From Phlegmacium glaucopus (taxonomy: Eukaryota > Basidiomycota > Agaricomycetes > Agaricales > Cortinariaceae): 64,000 nucleotides of DNA. The notes below the pieces were generated by a model. That model was not told where the DNA came from. It saw only the letters and a program-made list of their open reading frames with translations, and did not search any database. Position numbers and translations under genes: made by a program. Positions 34,405-43,856 of this stretch are shown piece after piece (position 1 is the first letter of the stretch; each line of letters opens with the position of its first letter). Location: assembly GCA_015039465.1 (NCBI GenBank), contig MU130622.1:214478-278477 (forward strand), given 5' to 3'.

Positions 34405-35750
34405 CTCCAATATAAATTGTTGTTAGTGATTATAGCCTAAACTGCTTGAAGAGCAATGAAGACTACAAGGACAACCAGAGAGTGTTGGACCAGTCTTTAG
34501 ATCAAAGGACTCCCTGTTATTTGTTTAGGGAAGGCTTAGCCTGAGACTTATAACACACAAAGGTAGGAGGAGAGAGTAGAGGATATGAGGATAAGGATGA
34601 ATGAGAAAGAGTCTTCAGTAAGACTATAGCAGAGGATGGTTTATTGACAGTAAGGGACTGAAAAAGCAAACTTAGGGAAGGAACTCCACTGGAATTCCAC
34701 TGAGATGATGACTGTTAGAGACTAAGATGTGAATTGGAGGGAACTAGTGGGAACTACCTATCCTGGTACAAAAGAGCAGTATTTAAAGGATGAGGCTATG
34801 TAGAACAATAAAAAGAAAGAAATGCATGGTGTCAAAGGAAGAAAGATGAAGAGATGACAGCTGTGAGAAGAAAAGAACAATGGAAAAGAAGAAGGAACAA
34901 TAAAAAAATCTGTAAGATGTCAAAGTGTGAGAGAAAAGAAGAAAAGGCAGTGTGCACAGTCCAATAGCAAAAATATATCAACTCCATAGCTGTGTGGTCA
35001 TGTCAAAAATGTGAAAGGTCCTGAGTCAACACTTGAAAGGCACAGCCTTGTTCCCAAGAAAATACCACTTGCCCATGATCCCATTTGTGCAGCCTTGATA
35101 ACACTTGACATACTGCAAGAATAATCCTCTGCTGCTGATTCATCTGCAACTCCTGCTTAGTTGTGATCCTTCTGAACTTCCTAAAGTGTGATAAAGATGG
35201 TGGGAAGGATCCAGGTACTGTGTGAATGTTGGTTCCAGCAGTGATTGATAAGATAAGAGGTAGATAAGTGAGGATAGGGGACTGAGTGAGATCCAGGAGC
35301 AAGGTATGGCAAGGTAGATAGCTGAGGGGAAGGTTTGTGGGTCCATAGCCACAACAATGATGACAAAGCCTTTTACATAATGGGAAATATAGCTGATGCA
35401 TCCATAGGTACCATTCTTGAAATGATGGGCCATAAATATGCTCAAATGCAAGCCAATGACCAATGTGAATAGTAGATTGATTGTATTGTTGTATTGCTAG
35501 CCAAGGGATGAAAGGATGGTAAATGTTTAAGATCATGTCAATAGTGTAGATGATAGATAGTATGGTGAAAGACATTGTGAATAAGATGAGTGATGAGGAT
35601 GATAATGTCAAATGAATGATTTATTGACCAGGAACATGATTCAGGGCCAATTCTAAAACAGGCAAGTGGGTTCTAAGTCCACTTTATTTTCATGATGGTA
35701 ACTTTTAAGCTCTTTACCCATGCTACCAATCAATATTGGTGCACAATACC
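34405..35750 (-). mobile_element. LTR-like dispersed repeat, copy B
   Basis: Same sequence and orientation as copy A (3.83-5.25 kb), including the AGCAGTATTTA promoter-like block and a homologous open frame (35611-35003, 202 aa, longer because of differing stops). Relative to copy A, many CpGs have become TpG or CpA. Arms of GGATTCCAAGTGG repeats lie on both sides (34.34-34.40 and 35.80-35.91 kb). Confidence 0.55.
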
Positions 35751-36092
35751 AAGTAGAAGATTTTCTGGCAGGTAACTCCCTCAATTTTGTGACTTTGGTT
35801 GGAATGTATTCCACTTGGAATCCACTTGGAGTCTGAATTGGGAATTCCAACTCAATTCCAAGTGGATTCCAAGTGGATTCCAACCCTGATCCAATCAGAA
35901 TCCACAGTTCCAAAGTAACACAGGAATAAATCTTATTATTAAAATAATTAAGATTATATAACAATGCTTAAGTTATACATCAAAGCTGGTAATGTCTACC
36001 ATCAGAATAATGTATTTTGTTTAGGCCACAAGGTGGTCATGTGACAACATGTGACACATCTCATAAATCAACAAACAACTGCACCCTGTCCC
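35751..36092. repeat. GGATTCCAAGTGG-rich foldback arm and spacer
   Basis: At 35795-35910 GGAATCCACTTGGAGTC and TTCCAAGTGGATTCCAAG units occur in both orientations, so the segment can fold on itself. The rest is AT-rich spacer without a gene. Confidence 0.5.
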
Positions 36093-36469
36093 TGTTAGGG
36101 GACGTCAGTTACACTGTAGAACAGTGCTAGCTAACTTAGGGAGAAGGTATCGCCAGTAACCAAGTGTATATCAAGGTGTCATTCTAAGATGACACCTGCT
36201 ACCTTTATATACAATACAAGATGGCCCAGGTAACTACCCTAGGCCCAGGTAACAACATGACATGGGAGTACAATAGAAATAGGACACACGTTCTGTGAGG
36301 AACATGTGATAAGTATCTACTTGGAGTCGAACATGCATACAGTTACTAAACAGAAGGCAAGTGGTAATCTCATTAATCCTTGCACAATATGGTTTGTGTA
36401 TGATACTAGTGGAGGGAATGATGGAGTATGTAAGTGTGTGTGTATGTACCTATGTAGTGTCCTCTTACA
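36093..36469 (-). mobile_element. Solo LTR with 5-bp target duplication GTCCC
   Basis: On the minus strand it begins TGTAAGAGGACACTA and ends CCCCTAACA, giving TG...CA ends over 377 bp. The 5-bp direct repeat GTCCC flanks it exactly (36088-36092 and 36470-36474). It is homologous to the plus-strand element at 39657-40037. No internal retrotransposon sequence is attached, so it is a solo LTR left by recombination. Confidence 0.88.
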
Positions 36470-36552
36470 GTCCCACAACCACCACCTCTCACAACCACCA
36501 CAACAACAGCAAACCAAGAGGACAGAAGACAATGACAAACTGCTATTGTGCA

Positions 36553-37850
36553 CCAATACTGATTGGTAGCATGAGTAAAAAGCTTAAAAGTTGCCATCAT
36601 GAAAATAAAGCGGACTTTGAATTCACTTGCCTGTTTTGGAAGCAGCCCTGAATCACATTCCTGGTCAACAAATCATTCATTTGATATTATCATCCTCATC
36701 ACTCATCTTATTCACAATGTCTTTCACCATGTTATCTATTGTCTACACTATCAACATGATCCTGCACATCTACCATCTATTTATTCCTTGGCTAGTGATA
36801 CAACAAAACAATCAATCCAGTATTTGCATTGGTCATTGGCTCACATTTGATCATATCTATGGCCCATCATTTCAAGAACGGCCCATTTATGGATGCATCA
36901 GCTACATCTCTCATTATGTAAAAGGCTTTGTCATTGTTGTTGTGGCTATGGACCCACAAGTCTTCCCCTCAGCTATCTACCTTGCCATACCTTGCTCCTG
37001 GATCTCACTCAGCCCCCTATCCTCACTTATCTACTGTTTATCTTATCATTCACTGCCAGAACCAACATTCACACAGTACCTGGATCCTTCCCACCCTCTT
37101 TATGACACTTTAGGAAGTCCAGGAAGATCACAACTAAGCAGGAGTTGCAGATGAATCAGCAGCAGAGGATTATTCTCACAGTGTCAAGTGTTATCAAGGC
37201 TGTTTGACATGGGATCATGGGCAAGTGGTATTTTCTTGGGAACAAGGCTGTGCCTTTCAAGTGTTGACTCAGGACCTTTCACATTTTTGACATGACCACA
37301 CGGCTATGGAGTTGATATATTTTTGCTATTGGACTGTGCACACTGCCTTTTCTTCTTTTCTCTCACACTTTGACACCTTACAGATTTTTTTATTGTTCCT
37401 TCCTCTTTTCCATTGTTCTTTTCTTCTCACAGCTGTCATCTCTTCATCTTTCTTCCTTTGACAGTGCATATTTCTTTCTTTTTATTGTTCTACATAGCCT
37501 CATCCTTAAGGTATAAATACTGCTCTTTTGTACCAGGATAGGTAGTTCACCTCAATTCAGTTCTTAGTCCTTAACTATCATCATCTCAGTGGAATTCCAG
37601 TGAATTCCTCCCTCAAGTTCGCTTTTTCAGCCTTTTACTGTTACTGTCCCCTATCATCTACCACTATAGTCTCACCAAAGACTCTTTCATATTCATCCTC
37701 ATCTTCATCTACTCTCTTCTAACCAAGTGTGCTTACTAGTCTCTGGTTATACCTTCCCTAAATGAACACAGGGGGATATTCTGACCTAAAGTCTGGTCCA
37801 GTTCCCTCTGGTTGTTGTTATATATTAACACACACAACAATTTATACTGA
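36553..37850 (+). mobile_element. LTR-like dispersed repeat, copy C
   Basis: Same family as copies A and B but on the plus strand. It starts at GTGCACCAATACTGATTGG, includes GGTATAAATACTGCTC near 37510 and ends around ACAACAATTTATACTG. The open frame 36627-37154 is the counterpart of the 166-residue frame in copy A. CpGs kept in copy A are mostly TpG or CpA here. With copy B it forms an inverted pair around the solo LTR at 36093-36469. Confidence 0.55.
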
Positions 37851-38115
37851 AATGACTACCACAATGACAAACCACAATGACACACCACAACCACCAATAA
37901 CCACCACCACCAACATGGCTACCCCCTTTGCTAGGGGGGTCTCATTTAAATTTTTTTTTTAAAAATTTCAGTTAATTTGACTCTACAAATGATGGGCTAC
38001 AGCACACAACAACTATGTCAACAAAACCACCACCATGGCACACCACTACCTCCAACATGGCACATCACCACCACCACAACAACAACACACACCCCCCCCT
38101 CTTCACCAGGGCACA
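37851..38115. repeat. CA/CCA-rich simple sequence
   Basis: Runs of ACCACAATGACA, ACCACCACC and ACAACAACA, interrupted by a CCCCCTTTGCTAGGGGGG hairpin near 37921-37940. No coding potential. Confidence 0.55.
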
Positions 38116-38681
38116 TAGTGTTTAAAAGTCCAGTCCAGTCTGGTTCTTGGCACCCAGGGGCTCTAACCAAGACTGAGACCAATTCACTTTCATCCCAGAA
38201 CCAAAAATAACCTAACTGGACCGCAACTAACCGGTTATAGTTGGTTATTTGCAGTTACTAACCACCAAAGAAAAAGAATTCAGCGCAAAATAGGCAAATA
38301 TGTCCATATATGTCTCAGTAAATATTATTCCTGTGTATTGTAGCTTTAAAGCGAGCCCAAGAACGCTTAATTCGGTGGAAAAATTGACATATTTATGAAA
38401 ATAATCTTAAAAATCTACCATTTTGACTAATATTTATAGATTTGACAATAACTCAGTCAAATTTTGAGTGTTTTTGACGTTCTTAGGCACATTTTGAAGG
38501 GGTAAAATAGGGACAGTTATAACCGGTTATAACTGGTTTTTTAACAGTTAGTTAACTGCAAAATAACCAGTTATTTTATTTTCAAAATTGACTAACCTAA
38601 CTGCAGTTAGGTTAGCTTTGCAGTTAAGTCTGGTTAGGTCTCGGTTATTTTCCAGTTAACTAACCTAACCTTCAAACACTA
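38116..38681. mobile_element. TIR element with TAGTGTTT ends and AACCGGTTATA palindromes
   Basis: Ends read TAGTGTTTAAAAG (38116) and, inverted, TAGTGTTTGAAGG (ending at 38681). Inside each end are long subterminal palindromes built of AACCGGTTATAACTGG and AACTGCAGTTAGG motifs. No transposase is seen. Only an imperfect flank similarity (GGCACA) was found. Likely a non-autonomous hAT-type element, but less certain than the one at 33294. Confidence 0.5.
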
Positions 38682-39373
38682 ATGGCACACCACCCCCCAT
38701 TACCAGGGTTTTTTTTTTATTCTCATTGGTGATGGCTCAACAACAAAAACATGACAACAAACAATGACAAATGACAGACACACATAAAATACCCCCCAAG
38801 GAGGTATTTTATTTCATTGTAACTGATGATAATGATGGACATATGACAACACATGCACAAACAGACAACAAACAAATGACAATGACACATGCACAACAAC
38901 AATGAACAAACAAATGACAACACAGATGCATGCACAGTGACAAACAAACAGCAACAATGCATGACCCCTTCTGTGAGGGGGAGGCACCTGACAGCAACAG
39001 CAACCCCCCCTCAGGGGGGTATTTTAATCCATTAACTAGCTATACTCAATGATGATGACTACCATGCCAGCATCACACTGAATGATGGCAGCCCTCCCTC
39101 ACAGAGGGTTTTTATTTTTATTCATTCTAATCTATTGGCTACAACAAGTTTTTTTATTAATAAGTATATTTTTATATATTTTGACCCAACTACCCCTCTT
39201 TGACCCAATCCAACCCCTTTTAGTTACATAGAGTTGATTATTAATCTAATATTAAAGAGATAATATGTACATTGCAAAAAATCTAAAGAAATTTGGTTGA
39301 ACCCCACACCACCCTCAAATCACCTCTTTTTTTAACTAGAAAATTGAATAATAAATAAAATAAAAGTTAACTT
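38682..39373. repeat. Series of short C-run/G-run hairpins in AT-rich DNA
   Basis: Several hairpins with C4-C7 on one side and G3-G6 on the other, often followed by TATTTTA or TTTTTATT: near 38690, 38793, 38965, 39003 and 39094. Between them are ACAA/ATGACA-rich simple sequences. No open frame of interest. Confidence 0.5.
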
Positions 39374-39543
39374 AGTAAAGTACTGTACTGGGAATCACTT
39401 GGACTCCAAGCTGACTCTGTTCAGAATCCATTTAGAATCCACTTGGTGGCTTGGAGTCCAAATAGACTCCACTCAGAATCTGCCCAGATAGCTCAGATTC
39501 CACTTGGATTCCACTCAGAAGCATGGGGCACTGTAAAGTACTG
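39374..39543. repeat. Short GAATCCACTTGG element flanked by GTAAAGTACTG
   Basis: A segment of about 150 bp made of GAATCCACTTGG/GACTCCA units in both orientations lies between two direct copies of GTAAAGTACTG (39375-39385 and 39533-39543). The right end (minus strand CAGTACTTTACAGTGCCCC) resembles sequences at 34.32 kb and at the left edge of the 2.8 kb foldback element, so this is probably a miniature member of that family. It is unclear whether GTAAAGTACTG is target duplication or element end. Confidence 0.5.
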
Positions 39544-39656
39544 CATAGCCTCTAAAACCCTTACCCTTGGAAAGGGTCAAGGGCAGAGGTGGGTAAGGGT
39601 CAAGGTCAGCCTGATAACACCCATGGGTTACCCATGCCCATCACTAGGTGAGTTAG

Positions 39657-40037
39657 TGTAAGAGGACACTATGTAGGTACATACACACATGCCTACAGAC
39701 TCCATCCCCCCTCCTATAGTATTGTACACAAACCATATTGCACATGGACTAACAAGATTACCACTCACCATCCTTTGCTTAGTAACCATACACATGTTGT
39801 GACTCCGAGTAGATACTCATTACACACATTCTCAGGAATGTGTGTGTGCTACTTCTATTTTCTCTTGTCATGTTGTTACCTGGGCCTAGGGTAGTTACCT
39901 GGGTCCATCTATGTACAATGTATATAAGGTAGCAGATGTTGTCCTAGAACAATACCTTGATATAAACTTGGTTACTGGTGACCTCTTCTCTCTAAGTTAA
40001 CAAGCACTGTTCTACAGTGTAGTTAGCATCCCCAACA
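39657..40037 (+). mobile_element. Solo LTR with 5-bp target duplication GTTAG
   Basis: Starts TGTAAGAGGACACTATG and ends CATCCCCAACA, 381 bp. It is flanked exactly by GTTAG on both sides (39652-39656 and 40038-40042). A TATATAAGG promoter-like motif lies near 39920. It is the plus-strand sister of the solo LTR at 36093-36469. Confidence 0.9.
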
Positions 40038-40042
40038 GTTAG

Positions 40043-40872
40043 ATGTAACCTATCACTTATAATGCTATTTTTTTTATATTTTTTTTTTGAATCTGTGTTT
40101 ATTGTCCTTTGTGGCAAGCCATATGGTAGACATAAACTACATTGTAACTAATTGTTTGTGCTTCATTCCTATACTGGGTGTAAGCTAATCATAAGCTATG
40201 TGCTATGCATTGCATGGCTCATAGCAGTGTATCTGCATGAAATAGTGTATGTATATCTGTAATGTTGTAATGTAGATTATGATGGTGTGGGTATGCATAT
40301 TTTCATGAATCTAATCCTCTGCAGGTTCTTCTTGTGTAGTTCTGAATCTTCCAGTTTGACTGATGAATCAAAATAAATGTGGAAATTGTTAGGGGATACT
40401 CATTGTATCCGCCCCTAGGTACACTTAGCACTTGTCATTACTTTCACCTTACTCTATGATTGTATTACATGCTGCATTCCCCATCCTACCCTTTATGGAC
40501 ATCCCTTTATCATTGTAGTAGTTGACCCTTCGCTGATGACATCGTACCAATGTCAGTTTCTATTTTTGTTATCTTGACATGCCCTACCTTCTATTACATA
40601 CTAGCCATATATAGTTGTATTGCTTCCCACGCATGTAGTATAGGTGTAAGGTGCTTATCGAAGATAAGCACCTTAGAATTCAACTTGATTCCCAGGTTCT
40701 ACACTCCTCTAACAGTAATAGTCTCAGATGGGTCTACTATTACTAAGTATAATTGGGGTGTATGGGAGTAAAAGTAAGAACTAATTATTATTTATAAAAA
40801 GGTGGGGCAGAAGCAGAAATAAATTGGGAAGAGAAAAGAAAAAGGTCCCCATGATTTATGATGGTTCCTGAA
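40043..40872. other. AT-rich non-coding stretch
   Basis: No supported gene. T tracts near 40068-40090 and a small perfect hairpin GGTGCTTATC...GATAAGCACC at 40650-40673 are visible. Confidence 0.45.
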
Positions 40873-41412
40873 TAGGGATGCTGAAGTCTGGTTTGGTCTG
40901 GTTCTTGGCCTTTTTTTGCAAACCCCAAACTGGACTTATGGTCTGGTTTGGGCATTTGGCTGAACTTTGGACCAGACTTCAGTTCAGGTCTGGTTCAACA
41001 ATCTTTTCTCCCACAATGCTATTTTCTTTTGTTTTTTCAATCAAAAGGACTCCAAATATCAGCTTTGTCTTAGTGTGATGTTTACTAAACAGAATTAATC
41101 CATATTTCTGGAGTTGAGAAGTTTTCTGGAGTTCTCAGCCAAGTTCTGATTGTTAAATTAGAGCTGATAAGATCATCAAAGAAGCTGAGATTAATACCTA
41201 TATGAGATTTCTTCTGTTTAGTCTCTCTCAGAGAGCCTTGAGGGCCTAAAATCTTCAAAAGAAAATGCATAAATTATCAAAAAATCTTGCCTTATAGGAT
41301 TAGTTTGAACCAAGTTCAAAATTTTGTAAGGTTACCAAACCTCAAACTGGACTTAAAGTTCAGTTCAGCAAAAATGCAAACTTTGGTTCAGGACCAGACA
41401 ATGGCAACCCTA
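40873..41412. mobile_element. Probable hAT-like non-autonomous element
   Basis: The ends TAGGGATGCTGAAGTCTGG and, inverted, TAGGGTTGCCATTGTCTGG match over most positions. Subterminal GGTCTGGTT / AACTGGACTT units are repeated in both orientations. Flanks GTTCCTGA and GTTCTGGA are similar 8-mers, an imperfect target duplication. No transposase frame. Confidence 0.6.
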
Positions 41413-41985
41413 GTTCTGGATATGTTCAAGTGAGGAAAATGAAAGTATTTTAAGTGTAAATTAAGTGAAAATTTAAAAAGAGATAAAATAGATGAGTTTG
41501 AGTTATTTAGATGTTTTAATATTACAATGATAGGGTAGGATTTACAAAAATGGCTTTTGGGTTATCTGGGCAATTGAGTCACCTCAGTAATTGTGTCAGA
41601 AAGTAGAAAATAAAGAGAATGTGTTTAGAATAAAATGGACTGTTGATTTGTGTTGGACAAGGGTGGCTGTGATTTGTTGACTGGGTGTTAGGTAGATGGG
41701 CAGATAGAGATACTCTCAGATGAGTCTACTCTTGAGATATCAGATAGGGTCTATTACTGGGATAAAAAAAAATTGGGATAAGTTGGGGATAAGAGACAGT
41801 ACTGTTGCGATGCAGCCAGGGGTCCAGGGGGCTTCGCCCCCGGCAAGCCCTGAGGCCTGAATCCGTGCCGAAGGCACGGGTTCATGGCTTGTGCAATTTG
41901 AATTGCTCATCAGAAATACATGCAAATACTTCGAGTCGTTTGGTTAATTGGCAGACTTACTACATGCGCATGCGCCAATTATTAC
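41413..41985. other. Spacer with a GC-rich double hairpin
   Basis: AT-rich DNA followed at 41815-41885 by two GC-rich hairpins: GGGGGCTTCGCCCCC (with outer CCAGGGGTCC sequence) and CCGTGCCGAAGGCACGG. They coincide with the point where CpG content returns to normal. Confidence 0.55.
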
Positions 41986-43387
41986 AGGCAACATTTAGGA
42001 AGTTGACTCGTGTCAAGCCTCTGGACTTCTCTTCAACGGTGTCTAATGCAACAATTCTCCCACTCCGATCGACGTCCCGATTGAGGAAGAAAGGCTACAA
42101 GGCTACCATTCGAAGAATTTCTATCCCGTCAAGCTTGGAGAGATCTTTCATGATACAGATCAAGTTGTGTGGAAAGTCGGTTTGGTGGCAATTCGACCGT
42201 CTGGGTTGCTCGAAATATTCAGCGGTGCGTGTCTAGATGATATTGAACTACCACGGCATAGTTTCAAGGATAGATATGCTGTTCTGAAAGTCTGTACAAA
42301 TGATATCGATTGGACTGAGGAAGCACATCACGAGTTGAGACTGTCTCGTCACATCGCCGCCGCAAAACCTGGACACCTGGGCCTAAAGCATATCAGAACG
42401 GTACAAGATTCCTTCAAAATCCAGGGTCCGTTGGGGCCACACTTGTGTCTGGTTTATCAACTAATGCGGGAACCTCTTTGGTTGTTGCAACGGCGTATGT
42501 CCGGCGGCGTTTATTCACTCGATCTTCTTGGATATACAGTCAAGTTCCTCCTCATTGGACTGGTCTACCTCCATAATGAATGTAAAGTGATACATACGGG
42601 TGTGCTCAGTCTCCATTGTTCCACTACTAGTACTCTCACTATATCACCCTCAGATTTGAAACTCGAAAATGTGCTAGTCGGTCTTGAGAAATCATTATCG
42701 CTAGATGATATCGTAGGTGACGAGATAAAATCCCCGTCACCTGGCAATGTGCTTCCAGACCGTACCATCTACTTGTCTCAGAATGATTTCGGCCACCCCA
42801 AGTCAACCCCGGGTCGACCAGACTTCGATGCTGCCATTCTGGTGACTAGCTCTCAGAAGACATTTAACTATCCCATCCAGCCAAACTGCTATCGTGCACC
42901 AGAAGCAATATTAGGTGCACCATGGTCATATCCTGCGGATATATGGAACCTTGGCGCCATGGCGCGTGTTCTCTCACTCTCCTTATTTTCTGGTTCTTGA
43001 TGATTTGATGTATCAAGCTTTGGGATCTCTTGGAAGGGAAGGCTCTCTTTGATGGCGCTGACTCTGCACATGGTGGCGAGTATACCAGTCGCGCGCACCT
43101 TGCGCAGCTCATTGGTCTGTTGGGCTCCCCTCCAAAGGAGCTATTGGCAAGAGGCACTAAAAGTAGCCTCCACTTCAATGCCAGTGGTATGTCTCATGTT
43201 CAAGCCATCCACATGTTTTCTCAATAACCTTGCACCTTCAGGTGAGTTCATGGCTCCACGCAGTATCCCATGTCGTACGCTTTTTGACACGGTGACCACG
43301 ATTGATGGTGAAGAGATAGAACAGTTTCTTCGCTCTACTAGTCGCATGCTTCAATGGCTTCCAGAGAGCCGAGCCACTGCACAGTAA
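41986..43387 (+). pseudogene. SRPK-like protein kinase with frame breaks
   Basis: The protein reads VPIEEERLQGYHSKNFYPVK, LGEIFHDTDQVVWKVG, then in another frame FGGNSTVWVARNIQ (glycine loop), and back as DRYAVLKVCTNDIDWTEEAH. The catalytic loop is HTDLKLENVLV (the HTD-K-N pattern of SR-protein kinases), split by an intron. The metal motif reads DFD instead of DFG. YRAPEAILGAPWSYPADIWN and LWDLLEGKALFDGADS follow, ending at 43387. A one-base deletion at about 42178-42184, inside the glycine loop, is not explained by any intron, and a second frame problem lies near 42036-42060. The intron near 42958 would need a GC donor. It is either a recently broken gene or affected by sequence errors. Confidence 0.65.
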
Positions 43388-43856
43388 TTGTTGGATGACC
43401 CTTGGATGCGTAGCTTGGCAGTTTAAGTATGAGATAGCAATGATATATACCAAGTACTGTATGTAGTATTGCACCCATGTTGATCACCACCAGCCATTCT
43501 TATCGTTTTGCCATGAACTGAGAAAAGAGGCCCAAACTTGAAGTTAGTAGTACTATTAAACATGTACTTGTTACAACTCCAAAACATATTCTATATTCTA
43601 ACCCACGGCCTAACCTCACCGTGTCCAAAGCAAAGCTGCTCTACGGAAAGTAAAGCGACGATATCGTACATTTTCTTCTCGAGAGAACGTTTGCAGCCGC
43701 AGTATCAGCGGGAACGGATGGCTGGGATCGGCGGTGCTGTCGATGTCGAAGTGCGCACATCTGTCGTTTACATAAGCATTCCAGAAAAGACAGAGTGATT
43801 TCCTAATTTGGAAGACATAGGGTATATTAGATGAGGAGTTGATTGAGTGGTAGCAC
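43388..43856. other. Intergenic spacer
   Basis: No supported gene. Plus and minus frames of up to 86 residues lack recognisable features. Likely the terminator of the kinase remnant and the promoter of the next gene. Confidence 0.4.

Noticed and set aside
36627..37154. 175-residue frame taken as a real membrane-protein gene
   Set aside because: Homologous frames exist in all three LTR-like repeats, with lengths that vary by stop position; it is better explained as repeat sequence than as a host gene.
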